The translations under genes and the position numbers were made by a program. From Prevotella sp. (GTDB lineage Bacteria; Bacteroidota; Bacteroidia; Bacteroidales; Bacteroidaceae): 33,698 nucleotides of DNA. Under the pieces are notes generated by a model. That model ran no database searches, had not been told where the DNA came from, and saw nothing but the letters and a program-made list of their open reading frames with translations. Shown in pieces: positions 13,574 to 22,843 of the stretch; positions within the stretch are counted from its first letter, which is position 1, and each line of letters starts with the position of its first letter. The stretch lies in assembly GCA_021636625.1 (NCBI GenBank), contig JAJWLX010000034.1, positions 1-33,698 of the forward strand, given 5' to 3'.

Positions 13574-13581
13574 TATTTTTG
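13574..13581 (+). promoter_or_regulatory. Probable -7 box of the transglutaminase-like gene
   Basis: TATTTTTG is a full -7 match followed by GC; the leader would be about 65 nt. The nearest TTTG is 29 nt upstream, too far, so the -33 element is weak or absent. Confidence 0.55.
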
Positions 13582-13652
13582 CAGAAAGTTTGTAACGTAA
13601 CATCAATATATTAACTTGAATATAATAAATATAATTAAAAAGCTAACTAACA

Positions 13653-16319
13653 ATGAGAAAGTTTTTAGTAATGTTCGCCATTACATTCTTAGCCTCTTGG
13701 CAGACAATGTTGGCAGCAAACGGCCACTTCATTACCGATGCAGCTTATCGCACGAAAGTGGAAACGGCCTTCAAACAGAAGGTAAATCTTGTAGGTAAGC
13801 AGTTTTATGACCAGAAGATGCTCAAGCAGCAGAAAGCTACAGCCGATGAGCAGGGAGCCTTGCAGTTCCTCTATGCCTACATGCCTGTGGCTGATGTAAC
13901 CGACTATCCTACCAGCTTCTTCCTGGAGAATGTGCGCACCAGCTTCGAGGCACGCCAGCAGATGGCTTGGGGAAACAAGGTGCCTGAGTTGCTCTTCCGC
14001 CACTTCGTGCTCCCTGTGCGCATCAACAATGAGAACCTGGATAATTCGCGTATGGTATTTTTCAAGGAATTGAAGGAGCGCGTAAAGGGTATGGGGATGA
14101 AGGATGCTATCCTCGAGGTGAACCACTGGTGCCACGAGCTGGTTACCTATCAGCCATCCGACGGCCGTACTTCGGCACCTCTTTCTACCATCCGTTCGGC
14201 TTACGGCCGCTGCGGTGAGCAGAGTACCTTTACGGTAGCTGCCCTGAGAGCTATTGGCATTCCTGCACGCCAGGTTTATACCCCACGCTGGGCACATACC
14301 GATGATAACCACGCCTGGGTAGAGGCTTGGGCAGATGGTACCTGGTATTTCCTGGGAGCCTGCGAGCCGGAAGCTGTACTGAACCTGGCTTGGTTTAATG
14401 CTCCTGCATCCCGTGCGATGCTGATGCACACCAAGGCGTTCGGCGATTACAATGGTCCTGAGGAGGTAATGCTCCGCACTTCCAACTATACCGAGATCAA
14501 CCTCATCGACAACTATGGTTCTTCTGCCCGCATCGATTTCGAAATCGTAGATGCAGCAGGCAATCCTGTAGATGGTGCCAAGGTGGACTTCAAGATCTAC
14601 AACTATGCAGAGTTCTGCACCGTAGTAACCAAATATACAGGTGCTGATGGTGCCACCTTCCTTTCTGCCGGCAAGGGCGATATGATGATCTGGGCATCCA
14701 AGAACGGCAAGTATGGCTTTGCCAAGGCATCTTTCGGCAAGGACAAGAAGGTAGTGGTTCGTATGGATCATCAGGTAACAGCTTCTGATGCAGAGCAGAA
14801 GACCATCCTCTTCCGCGACTCCTTCGATATCGTTCCTCCTCCAGAGCATGCCAATATCCCAGAGGTTTCTGCCGAGGCAAGAGCCAAGAACCTGGAGCGC
14901 TTTGCCTACGAGGATTCTATCCGCCATGCCTATCTTGCAACCTTCTACAACAAGGAGAGTGCATTGCAGGCTCTGAAGGATAATGGTCTTGCTGCAGGTT
15001 CTGAGGAGAATACCCAGAAGATGGTGAAGTATCTGGTAGGTTCAAGCGGTAACCACCGTGTCATCCTCACCTTCCTGAAGAATCACAAGGACCGTGTCGA
15101 TCGTGCCATCAAGCTGCTCGGTACCTTGAGTGCCAAGGACTTGAGAGATATGCAGATGGATATCCTGGAAGATAACTTCAATGCCAAGAGCGATCAGCTT
15201 TCTCCTCGCGTGGAAAACGAGATGATCATCACTCCGTTCAAGCAGTTCTTCGAGAAGGAGTTTGCCAAGCAGCAGGTAGCCTTCAAAAACAATCCTAATC
15301 TGCTGGTAGAGTGGGTGAAGAAGAATATCCGCATCAATCCAGACCTGAAGGCTCTGCAGATTGCCCAGACACCTATCGGCGTATATCGTTCACGCCTTAC
15401 GGATGCCCGCTCTCGCAAGGTATTCTTCGTAGATGTAGCCAGAAGCTTGGGCATCGAGGCTCAGGTGGATGAGGTGACCAAGAAAACTCAGTATAAGAAT
15501 GCCAATGGTGGCGAATGGATTGACGTAGATTTCGACAATGCCGTGCAGAAGGCTTCTGCCACGGGCAAGTTCGTGATGAACTATAAGGATAACGGTGCTG
15601 TGGATGATCCTAAGTACTACAGCCACTTCACTATCCACCGCATCAATCCTGATGGTTCTACTTCGCTTCTGGAGTATCCTGAGGAGGGTTGTACCTGGAG
15701 CGGTACCTTCAAGAATGGTGTAGATCTGGATGAGGGCGATTATGCCCTGGTATCTGGTACCCGTCTTGCCAACGGTGGTGTGCTGGCAGAGATGCAGCTG
15801 TTCCATGTAAAGCAGGGGGCTACTACCCAGGTGAATATGAACCTGCGCAGTTCTGAGACAGAGATTACCGTAAAGGGTAACTTCAATTCAGAATCCAAGT
15901 TCATCCTCTTGCCAAGCAATCAGGAGGTTAGCCTTTTGAGCCAGACAGGTCGCGGCTACTTCGTAACAGGTATGATCGGTGTAGGTCAGGAGCCAACCAA
16001 CCACGCCTTGAAGGATATCGCCAAGGTGGCACAGGTATTCGAGAAGTGGGGTCGTCCTATCGTTATTCTCTTTGAGGATGAGGCATCTGCCAAGAAGTTC
16101 AGAATCTCAGAGTTCCCTGGTTTGCCAAAGAACATCATCTTCGGTATCGACAAGGATGGTTCCTGCCGCAAGGAGATGGTGGAGAACATGAAGCTTCAGA
16201 ACAAGAACCTGCTTCCTATCTTCACGATTTCTGATACCTTCAACAGAGTGGTATTCCTCTCTCAGGGTTATACCATCGGATTGGGTGAGCAGCTGGAATC
16301 TGTGATCAAGAGATTATAA
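13653..16319 (+). CDS. Exported transglutaminase-like protein with incomplete catalytic triad
   Basis: An 888-aa protein with a signal peptide (cut near LAANG, residue 22). A transglutaminase-like core spans about 130-260: GRCGEQSTF supplies Cys187 and DDNHAWVEAW supplies His220. The third position, normally Asp in a V-D-x-T context, reads FLGACEPE (Gly235). An Ig/Big-like or carboxypeptidase-regulatory-like beta domain follows (about 287-375), then a long helical region (about 400-560), more beta-rich sequence, and a C-terminal segment of roughly 110 residues that looks like a thioredoxin-type fold without a visible CxxC. It may cleave peptides or crosslink envelope proteins, but function is not established. 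It is monocistronic and converges on the caspase cluster, sharing its terminator. Confidence 0.82.
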   Translation: MRKFLVMFAITFLASWQTMLAANGHFITDAAYRTKVETAFKQKVNLVGKQFYDQKMLKQQKATADEQGALQFLYAYMPVADVTDYPTSFFLENVRTSFEARQQMAWGNKVPELLFRHFVLPVRINNENLDNSRMVFFKELKERVKGMGMKDAILEVNHWCHELVTYQPSDGRTSAPLSTIRSAYGRCGEQSTFTVAALRAIGIPARQVYTPRWAHTDDNHAWVEAWADGTWYFLGACEPEAVLNLAWFNAPASRAMLMHTKAFGDYNGPEEVMLRTSNYTEINLIDNYGSSARIDFEIVDAAGNPVDGAKVDFKIYNYAEFCTVVTKYTGADGATFLSAGKGDMMIWASKNGKYGFAKASFGKDKKVVVRMDHQVTASDAEQKTILFRDSFDIVPPPEHANIPEVSAEARAKNLERFAYEDSIRHAYLATFYNKESALQALKDNGLAAGSEENTQKMVKYLVGSSGNHRVILTFLKNHKDRVDRAIKLLGTLSAKDLRDMQMDILEDNFNAKSDQLSPRVENEMIITPFKQFFEKEFAKQQVAFKNNPNLLVEWVKKNIRINPDLKALQIAQTPIGVYRSRLTDARSRKVFFVDVARSLGIEAQVDEVTKKTQYKNANGGEWIDVDFDNAVQKASATGKFVMNYKDNGAVDDPKYYSHFTIHRINPDGSTSLLEYPEEGCTWSGTFKNGVDLDEGDYALVSGTRLANGGVLAEMQLFHVKQGATTQVNMNLRSSETEITVKGNFNSESKFILLPSNQEVSLLSQTGRGYFVTGMIGVGQEPTNHALKDIAKVAQVFEKWGRPIVILFEDEASAKKFRISEFPGLPKNIIFGIDKDGSCRKEMVENMKLQNKNLLPIFTISDTFNRVVFLSQGYTIGLGEQLESVIKRL

Positions 16320-16401
16320 AATCTGAGCGTTTCAGCGTTTCACTTCATTTTACGCTAGTACTTTTTGCGTGAGAGATATAGTGCAAACTCTATATAATAA
16401 T

Positions 16402-16432
16402 AAAAGCCCAGGGCATTCTGCTCTGGGCTTTT
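16402..16432. terminator. Shared bidirectional terminator
   Basis: AAAAGCCCAGGG (16402-16413) pairs with 16421-16432 with one G-T wobble across a 7-nt loop. It has T's after it on both strands. It lies between the convergent transglutaminase-like gene (ends 16319) and the caspase cluster (ends 16442). Confidence 0.9.
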
Positions 16433-16441
16433 ATTTTGCTG

Positions 16442-17314
16442 TTATTTCTTCACGGAGATGGTTTTGATCTCCACCTGCATATCCTTATCGGCTGTACGGT
16501 TCTTGGTAAGCCACTTCTGGAAATCCTCGTACTTCAACTCTCTAGGCAAACCGGCTACGGCATTATCTATCGCCTTGATGAATGGGTTAGGCGAACTGAT
16601 TACATAGATATAATTCGTTTCTGCCGCCTTTTCGCAGGTCATGTTATATTCATCTACGTCTGCCGGCTGAAAGAGCGGTGCAGCCGTCTTGGAATTGAAA
16701 AATACGTATCTCGTGTTGGCATCCACCCTCACCTTGCCATCCTGAGATGACTGATAAGGCAGGAGACAGTAGGCATTCTTGCTGTCATCTATCAGATAAA
16801 CGGCTACGTATCCCTTGGCAGATGACTGGTAGGAGAGATAGAGATCGTCGCCACTCTTGAAGTTGTCGCTTTCGAATCTGTCTCCTGTACCGTTTCTCAG
16901 AATCTTGGCAACGAAACTGTTCTGTGTGGCAACCAGCTCCCGTGCCTTTCCGCTTACTGAGCATTTCACCACCAGCATGCCCTGTTCGTAACTGATTTCG
17001 TACTTAGGTTCGCCGATGGTTTCCAGCCATTCACCCTTCACGTCGCTGCTGCTCAGCGAGGTGAAATCCGTTTGTGTAGAGCCATTGGTATTGTTCATCA
17101 GGGTAGCGTTATGCTGCGCCACCACGGTACCGAACTCATCGCCCAAGGCTTGAATCTGCGCTCTGCTCAGAGCCGTCTTCTTGGCTTGCTCCAGCGAAAC
17201 GTTTTCCGGTGCATGGTAGATGTATTCTCCGTGCACTTTCCTGGTGCGCTGGGCATAGCTGGTTGTAGCTACGCCCAGGAACATCAGAATCATCACAAAA
17301 ATGTAGTGTCTCAT
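16442..17314 (-). CDS. Exported DUF4384-like protein, last gene of the caspase cluster
   Basis: A 290-aa protein with a signal peptide ending near SYAQ (residue 21). The N-terminal half (about 30-130) resembles LPP20/FlgT-type domains, with an Ala-rich helix (AKKTALSRAQIQALGDEFG) and beta-strands. The C-terminal half carries a DUF4384-like pattern (LYLSYQSSAKGYVAVYLIDD then CLLPYQ). The assignment is from memory of the family, not a search. DUF4384 domains are often found beside or fused to caspase-like peptidases, which fits its place 24 bp after the caspase gene. It could be an envelope-side partner or substrate adaptor. Confidence 0.75.
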   Translation of the reverse strand: MRHYIFVMILMFLGVATTSYAQRTRKVHGEYIYHAPENVSLEQAKKTALSRAQIQALGDEFGTVVAQHNATLMNNTNGSTQTDFTSLSSSDVKGEWLETIGEPKYEISYEQGMLVVKCSVSGKARELVATQNSFVAKILRNGTGDRFESDNFKSGDDLYLSYQSSAKGYVAVYLIDDSKNAYCLLPYQSSQDGKVRVDANTRYVFFNSKTAAPLFQPADVDEYNMTCEKAAETNYIYVISSPNPFIKAIDNAVAGLPRELKYEDFQKWLTKNRTADKDMQVEIKTISVKK

Positions 17315-17338
17315 CCTTGCTGATTTTTTATGTTATTC

Positions 17339-19885
17339 TTATTTCAGTTTCAGCTCTTTCCAGCCTGCTGCAAGCGAGGTAGAAGGAGTGGCAGTAGGAG
17401 TCTGAACCTTGCGGTTGATAACCACCGACTGCTGCTTCACATTTTCAGAGATGTAGCTTTCGAGTTCGCCGAGGCTTACATCACCCTTGGTTTCCTGGAG
17501 TTTCTTCAGGAGATAGTAGGTGAAGAGGCCATGACCCTTGGCTGAGTATGGGAATGCAGTTTCATCGCCCGATGCTGCACTGAATACCACCATGTTGCCA
17601 CGTGGATCTTCCTGCTTAGCCTTCAGCGCTACGCCACGGGCAGAAGCCAGCATGCCTTCCTCGCGCTTCGAGCCGCTGAAGCAGGCATCCAGGAACACCA
17701 CAATCTCCTTTGCCTTGGTAGAACCCAACTCGGCATAGAGCTTGTTCAGAGAGTAGCAACCCTCTGTCTGCGTGCCGTCGGCATCGGTAGGAAGCAGGTA
17801 GGCATCCTTCGTAGATTCGTTAGGAATACCATGACCGGCATAGTAGAATACGATGTTGATGTCGCCGTTGAATGCGCTGGCGATGTTCTTGATATCGCGC
17901 ATGGCGCGGAGCATCGTACCGTATGAGGCATCAGCATAGTAACGCACGTTTTCTGCCGGCATGCCCAGCGTCTTCTCGCAGTACTTGGAGAAGGCAAGAC
18001 CATCGTTCAGAGCTAGTGGTACGCCTGCTACATTACTGTAGTTCTGGTTGGCGATGACCACGGCAAAGGTCTTGGTGTTGCTGGTTGGATTCTCTGGGAT
18101 ATTCTCATCCACATCCGATGTTCCCAGCTTCACGTTCTGCTGCTGTACCGTCTGCTTGTTGGCATTCTCGTTGGATGCCAGCATGTTGGCGGTGATAGGG
18201 TCGAAGTGTACCTCTACGTTGGTGGCGGTATAGTTGAGCGCTGCTGCGTTGTCGTACTGATACTGCTTGCCCGAAGGGGTGATGATGGTGAGCTTGGCGA
18301 GTGCCAGGTGATCCTTGTCGATGAAGTACTGTGGATCCTTAAACTGCATACCGTTCCAGTTGGAAGCGAAGATGCGTGCCTCGTTGTTGGCTCTTGGCAC
18401 CGGTACGATCATCTCGCCGAGATCAGGCGATGTTACCAGGAATACCTCGTGGTCGGCATCGTATGGCTTCAGTTCCAGATGACGCAGGTTTACTCTCGAT
18501 TCGTACTTGCTGATGTATTCCTGCTGTGCAAGTCGCTGCATCTCGGCAATCTTGGCATCTCGGTTCTTCTCGGTCATACGGGCGCGATACTCATCCAGTG
18601 TCTCGTAGCTGTCCTTCTTCTGCCATTTGTCGATGCGGTTTTCGATGAATGGAATGGCAAAGGCAGAGTAAGCTGGGATTCCCTTCTCCTCTGCAGCACT
18701 CTGGTCGTTGCTTAGTGTCTGTGTCTGAGGTGCAGCGGCAGCGATGGTTGGCTTTACCTCGCCATTGAACTCGATGAGCTGAGGAATCACGTTCGACTCG
18801 ATCTTACCGCCTCCGAGCGAAGCCAGCTTGTTGTTGATGATATTGAAGTTTTGCTTATCACCTACACACTTGTATGCGATAGCGAGTGCCTGGGTGTATT
18901 TCAGCGAAAGAGGGTCGCTGATGATGATGTTCTTGATGTGACCGATAGAATAGGTGAAGTAATCCTTATATACGGTCTCCAGATCCTTGATGTGAGGATC
19001 ATTTTCCTTGAGCTCCAGCGCCTGGTTATAGTTTTGCACACCTATATTGTAGTTGTTGATAGCCAGGTGTTTCAATACATCAAGAGCCTTAGGATGAGCT
19101 ACTTGCAGTTTCTTGTAGATATCGAGCGCCTGCTCGAAATGATGACCTTCCTCGTAGAGTTTTCCCTGGATGTTGAGTAGGGTTTCATCGTCTGGGCGGA
19201 GGGCAAGGCCCTTGCTTACGAACTTCTGGAGGTTGGCATTGTCCTTGTGGTCGATACACAGATTTACTGCCGACGAAATGATGTCATAGTCGGTAGGATA
19301 GTTATCAGATGCCTGCTCGAGAGTGATGACGGCAAGCTGATATTTATTGGATTGTGCGCAAGCCTTGATGAGGTTGACGAATACCGATTTACGGTACTTC
19401 TCGTCACCCGAACGGAGATAAGCTTGCAGGTATGGAATAGCTTCCTCATACTGGCGGCGGTTTACCAGATTGGCTGCCGCAAAGTAAGAGAGCTGTGAAT
19501 AGGCATTTTGAGAGGTGTAACCACCATCGGCAAAGTCGGATAAGCCGACAACATCCACGTAGGCGCGTGCAAACTTGATGGCGTTTCCTGTGCTCTGGTT
19601 GTTACTGTTATAGGCAGCGGCATTAGGTAGGAAAGCAATGATATTCTTCATATTGGCCATCGCCTGTGAATATTCGGCACTCGTCTTCTCTGAGTGGGTA
19701 ATGATGGCGTAAGTTGCCGTATAGCAACGATATAGCGCGTCGTACATCTGAGATTTGTCCTCGTCCTTGTTGGCGAGCTGAACAAACTCTCTGTAGGCGT
19801 CGTTGGAGTCAGTTATCGTCTGGGCAGCCAGTTTGCTGCCCGACGATAAGAGTAAAATAGATATTGCAATAAATACTTTCTTCAT
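17339..19885 (-). CDS. Exported TPR-caspase (peptidase C14-like) protein
   Basis: An 848-aa protein with a signal peptide (MKKVFIAISI to LAAQ, cut near residue 22). Residues about 30-350 are helical TPR-like repeats (for example YEEAIPYLQAYL, FEQALDIYKKL). Residues about 417-563 form a module (R-I-D-K-W.. then ETLDEYRARM) that is also in the beta-propeller neighbour. The caspase domain covers about 605-830: FAVVIANQNY opens it, YYAGHG gives His685 and FLDACFSG gives Cys735, so the catalytic dyad is intact. ATG at 19885 is chosen because it begins the signal peptide; the open frame extends 5 codons to a TTG. It starts 17 bp after the propeller gene. Exported prokaryotic caspases with unknown targets are known, and this could be a processing or signalling protease. 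Confidence 0.9.
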   Translation of the reverse strand: MKKVFIAISILLLSSGSKLAAQTITDSNDAYREFVQLANKDEDKSQMYDALYRCYTATYAIITHSEKTSAEYSQAMANMKNIIAFLPNAAAYNSNNQSTGNAIKFARAYVDVVGLSDFADGGYTSQNAYSQLSYFAAANLVNRRQYEEAIPYLQAYLRSGDEKYRKSVFVNLIKACAQSNKYQLAVITLEQASDNYPTDYDIISSAVNLCIDHKDNANLQKFVSKGLALRPDDETLLNIQGKLYEEGHHFEQALDIYKKLQVAHPKALDVLKHLAINNYNIGVQNYNQALELKENDPHIKDLETVYKDYFTYSIGHIKNIIISDPLSLKYTQALAIAYKCVGDKQNFNIINNKLASLGGGKIESNVIPQLIEFNGEVKPTIAAAAPQTQTLSNDQSAAEEKGIPAYSAFAIPFIENRIDKWQKKDSYETLDEYRARMTEKNRDAKIAEMQRLAQQEYISKYESRVNLRHLELKPYDADHEVFLVTSPDLGEMIVPVPRANNEARIFASNWNGMQFKDPQYFIDKDHLALAKLTIITPSGKQYQYDNAAALNYTATNVEVHFDPITANMLASNENANKQTVQQQNVKLGTSDVDENIPENPTSNTKTFAVVIANQNYSNVAGVPLALNDGLAFSKYCEKTLGMPAENVRYYADASYGTMLRAMRDIKNIASAFNGDINIVFYYAGHGIPNESTKDAYLLPTDADGTQTEGCYSLNKLYAELGSTKAKEIVVFLDACFSGSKREEGMLASARGVALKAKQEDPRGNMVVFSAASGDETAFPYSAKGHGLFTYYLLKKLQETKGDVSLGELESYISENVKQQSVVINRKVQTPTATPSTSLAAGWKELKLK

Positions 19886-19902
19886 TATAGAATCCATCAA
19901 TA

Positions 19903-21975
19903 TTAGAATACATCAATAAAGGTGAACTTCACGCCGATACGGCGGTATTCTCCACCCTTGTTCTCAGATACTTCGATATAAGTATCATAAGAGGTCTTCA
20001 TCTTCTGGAGTGCTGGGATATTCTTCTCGATATAATCCTTCACACCCATGGCACGCAGGTAAGCCAGCTGATCGTTCTCGCCGATACCGGTAGATTTGGT
20101 TACGGTGATATTGCTCAGTTCGCCGTTCTTGTGTACTGGTTCCTGCTCGAAGTCGCCATAGCAGCCATCGTATGCCACGGTGCGGCTGAATGGCAAGGCA
20201 TCTGCCATACCGGTAATCTGGATTTTCACCTGCTTGCCCTCTGCGGTATATTTGGCGAAATCTTCCTCCAAAGCCTTCTTCACGATGGCGAGCATTGCCT
20301 GAGCGGCATTGGATTCTTCTACCTTGAAGCGACCTGGTGCAAAGTCATCCTTGGCCGAGTACTCCTCATCTACGGTATAAGATACATCTACATCATAGTT
20401 GAAGATGTTCTTACCTGATGCATCGGTGGCGTTGGCTACCTTGGTGTGTACATCAATCTTGGTATGATCGGAGATGATGTTCTGCTCCTGGGCATTCTTC
20501 ATGATCTTGTTCTTGATTTCCTCAAGCTTCAACTCTTCCATCTTGGCACCCTGAAGCTGCTCGAATGGTACGAAGTTGTCGTCTGACTCCAAGAATGCCA
20601 ATGACTTACGCTCGGTGTTGTCGAACACGTATTTCTTGCCTGTCTTCTTGTTGATAACCTCGGTATATACAAGCTCGAATTCATCCTTGTCGTTCAATCC
20701 ATACTGGGTATTGGTGAATTCCAGGCTTCCTGCATCCATGCCTTCTAACTCGCTAACAGGTACTGTCAGGTAGATGCTTGGCATGTTGTTGAATTCCAGG
20801 GTCAACATATTCATATCTGAGTTATAGTTACCGAGCTTTACGTCGGATGTGGTGAGGAGATTATCTGCCATATTGGTAGCAATCTGTGACTCGAAGAGGC
20901 GCATCTGCTTCAATCTTGATTCCTCGTTCACACGGGCATTGTAGTCGTCAAGGCTCTCGCCTTCCATACGTTTCATCCACTCATCCATACGGCTGTTCAA
21001 CTCATTCTTCAGCTTCTCCTGACGGTTAGGACTCAGGAATCCTACCGGGGTAAAGACGATTCCGCTGGTATAGTTGTGTACCAGATAGATATCATTCTTC
21101 ACGTTCTTGGAGAAATTGATGTACTTGATTCCGCCTTCCTTGGCATCCACGTACTGGCGGTCGTCCTCATTGAGCAGGTTGATGAAAGCCACACGCTGGT
21201 CGCCTGTTACGATAGCCAGATACTTGTTTTCTGGGTGGAAGAAGCATCTTTCAGCGATACCCATGGCATCGAAGTGCTTGCTCACGGTGAAAGTCTTGGT
21301 ATCATATACATCGCAGGTTCCGTCTGCTGCGAGAACAGCCAGCTGCTTGCTGTTGCTTGAGAAGGCTACGTCCTTGAAAGCTGCCTTGAGCGGAAGGGTA
21401 GTGCGCACGGTTTCATTCTCCAGGTTGATGACCTGAAGCTTATCCTTGGTGCTGGCGATGAGGAAGAATCCGTTAGGGCTTGCATCGAGGCGGGTAGCTG
21501 GTTCGTTGATGGCGAAACTCTTGACCTCGCGAGTTTTGCGGGTTTCAAAGATGTGGATTTTGGAATCCGATCCCATCACGTAGAGGAACTTGGCGTTTGG
21601 TGAATAGCAGATAGCCAGTGGCTTAAACAGCTTGTTGGTCGTAATCTTGCCCAATTGCTGATCCTTGGTCATCAAACTAAATACATCTACGGTATTCTTG
21701 TCTTTCTTGCTGTCGATGAAGGCATACGAACTGCCGCTTGGGTTGATGGTAAGTGCATTGATGCGATTACCTGTGTACATCAGGTAGTTACGCATATTAT
21801 AGATTTCCTTGCCATTGTAGTAGTAGTAGCCACTATAGTAGTTGGCAAGTCCATCTGGTACCTTATCGAATTTTACCTTGATTTCGTGCAGCTGCTTTTT
21901 CTCAGCCTCCTGTGCAGAGAGGCTGAGTGCAGTGCATCCTAAGAGGCAAACAATTGCCAATGTAGTCTTTTTCAT
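19903..21975 (-). CDS. Exported WD40-like beta-propeller protein with caspase-neighbour module and OmpA-like tail
   Basis: A 690-aa protein with a signal peptide (MKKTTLAIVC to LSAQ). About residues 55-315 form WD40/YncE-like blades (YSPNAKFLYVMGSDSKIHIF and repeats of that pattern). Residues about 325-460 (RMDEWMKR.. ESLDDYNARV, then KLGNYNSDMNMLTL) match the central module of the caspase protein. The C-terminal part (about 545-690) has features of an OmpA-like domain: ITGMADALPFS, LAYLRAMGVKDYIEKN and RRIGVKF, but the peptidoglycan-binding residues are not clearly all there. ATG at 21975 starts the signal peptide. It is 15 bp after the LPP20-like gene. A scaffold or sensor for the caspase is a reasonable guess. 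Confidence 0.82.
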   Translation of the reverse strand: MKKTTLAIVCLLGCTALSLSAQEAEKKQLHEIKVKFDKVPDGLANYYSGYYYYNGKEIYNMRNYLMYTGNRINALTINPSGSSYAFIDSKKDKNTVDVFSLMTKDQQLGKITTNKLFKPLAICYSPNAKFLYVMGSDSKIHIFETRKTREVKSFAINEPATRLDASPNGFFLIASTKDKLQVINLENETVRTTLPLKAAFKDVAFSSNSKQLAVLAADGTCDVYDTKTFTVSKHFDAMGIAERCFFHPENKYLAIVTGDQRVAFINLLNEDDRQYVDAKEGGIKYINFSKNVKNDIYLVHNYTSGIVFTPVGFLSPNRQEKLKNELNSRMDEWMKRMEGESLDDYNARVNEESRLKQMRLFESQIATNMADNLLTTSDVKLGNYNSDMNMLTLEFNNMPSIYLTVPVSELEGMDAGSLEFTNTQYGLNDKDEFELVYTEVINKKTGKKYVFDNTERKSLAFLESDDNFVPFEQLQGAKMEELKLEEIKNKIMKNAQEQNIISDHTKIDVHTKVANATDASGKNIFNYDVDVSYTVDEEYSAKDDFAPGRFKVEESNAAQAMLAIVKKALEEDFAKYTAEGKQVKIQITGMADALPFSRTVAYDGCYGDFEQEPVHKNGELSNITVTKSTGIGENDQLAYLRAMGVKDYIEKNIPALQKMKTSYDTYIEVSENKGGEYRRIGVKFTFIDVF

Positions 21976-21990
21976 GTGACTTTGCAAATA

Positions 21991-22677
21991 TTATTTTGTT
22001 CCCAATACGTTATCAAGTTTCTTGTGAAGCTCCGCACTCTCGTTTTCGAGGCTCTGGCGGATGGCATTCTTGGCTGCAGCCTTAGCCATTGCTCCGTTGT
22101 ATGCGATGCGTACGAGTACTTCCTTGTTCTTGTTCTTCAAGGTACGGTAGCACTCCATGACTGTGATGGTTCTGCCGATGCTCTGTACGATGAGGCTCTT
22201 GCTGGCCATGATACTCTTGGTAACGGTAACTGCTTCTTCCATGGCAAGCTGCTGGGTAGCTACAGAGTTGTCGATAAGACCTGAAACTTCTGTCTGAATC
22301 TGAGCTGCAAGGTTCTGCTTGGCCAGTTCCATGGCTTGCATCTTGGCACCGTCATAGTTCTCACCGATACTCATGGCTTCACCCATGATGTACATCGGGT
22401 ACATAGATTCGTCATACTGATACTGCATAGCGTATGACTTATCCAACTGCTTTTCCAGAGGGAGTGCACCAGGAGCTGTTTGCCAGCCTTCTTTCTGAAG
22501 CTTCTTGGCTTCTTTCTTAGCAGCCTTTGATGCTTTCTCGTTGAGTTCAGACTTAGATGCCTTGAGCATCTCCAAGCGTTCTTTTCTTAAGTCCTTAGCA
22601 TTCTGTGCCTGGGCAAATGAACTGATAGGTGCTGCCATCAGGCAGAGCAAACCTACAAGAAAAAATAGATGTTTCAT
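21991..22677 (-). CDS. Exported LPP20-like protein, first gene of the caspase cluster
   Basis: A 228-aa protein with a signal peptide (MKHLFFLVGL to SSFAQ, cut near 22). There is no lipobox. An Ala/Lys-rich helical stretch (about 25-70, KAAKKEAKKLQKEGW) follows. The domain from about 85 to 215 resembles LPP20/FlgO-type envelope proteins, with GENYDGAKMQAMELAKQNLAAQI and then VLVRIAYNGAMAKA. ATG at 22677 is used because the 26 codons before it have no signal-peptide or family character and overlap promoter-like sequence. As first gene it probably sets expression of all four genes; the intergenic gaps after it are 15, 17 and 24 bp. Confidence 0.78.
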   Translation of the reverse strand: MKHLFFLVGLLCLMAAPISSFAQAQNAKDLRKERLEMLKASKSELNEKASKAAKKEAKKLQKEGWQTAPGALPLEKQLDKSYAMQYQYDESMYPMYIMGEAMSIGENYDGAKMQAMELAKQNLAAQIQTEVSGLIDNSVATQQLAMEEAVTVTKSIMASKSLIVQSIGRTITVMECYRTLKNKNKEVLVRIAYNGAMAKAAAKNAIRQSLENESAELHKKLDNVLGTK

Positions 22678-22718
22678 AAGCTTTGATTTTTTTATATTAT
22701 CATTATTCTTTTTCTTTG

Positions 22719-22726
22719 CAAAGGTA
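22719..22726 (-). promoter_or_regulatory. Candidate -7 box (proximal) of the caspase cluster
   Basis: TACCTTTG on the minus strand is a full -7 match about 42 bp before the ATG at 22677. No TTTG at the right distance upstream. A second full -7 match, TATATTTG, is at plus 22804-22811. Either or both may drive the four-gene unit. Confidence 0.5.
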
Positions 22727-22803
22727 GGGAAAAAAGCCAATGTCTGTTGGTTCATTTTGGTTCAATTCTCCTTGCCTTACCTATACTTGATAGATTTCTG
22801 CTA

Positions 22804-22811
22804 CAAATATA
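22804..22811 (-). promoter_or_regulatory. Candidate -7 box (distal) of the caspase cluster
   Basis: TATATTTG on the minus strand, a full -7 match, about 127 bp before the first gene and about 40 bp past the polA terminator. The upstream -33 is not consensus; a weak -33 is common in this phylum. Confidence 0.45.
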
Positions 22812-22843
22812 CAAAAAAATAATAAAAGAATCTCATAAACCTA

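Noticed and set aside
13689..14927. 412-aa minus-strand open frame opposite the transglutaminase-like gene
   Set aside because: Shadow frame without motifs; the sense frame has a signal peptide and domain motifs.
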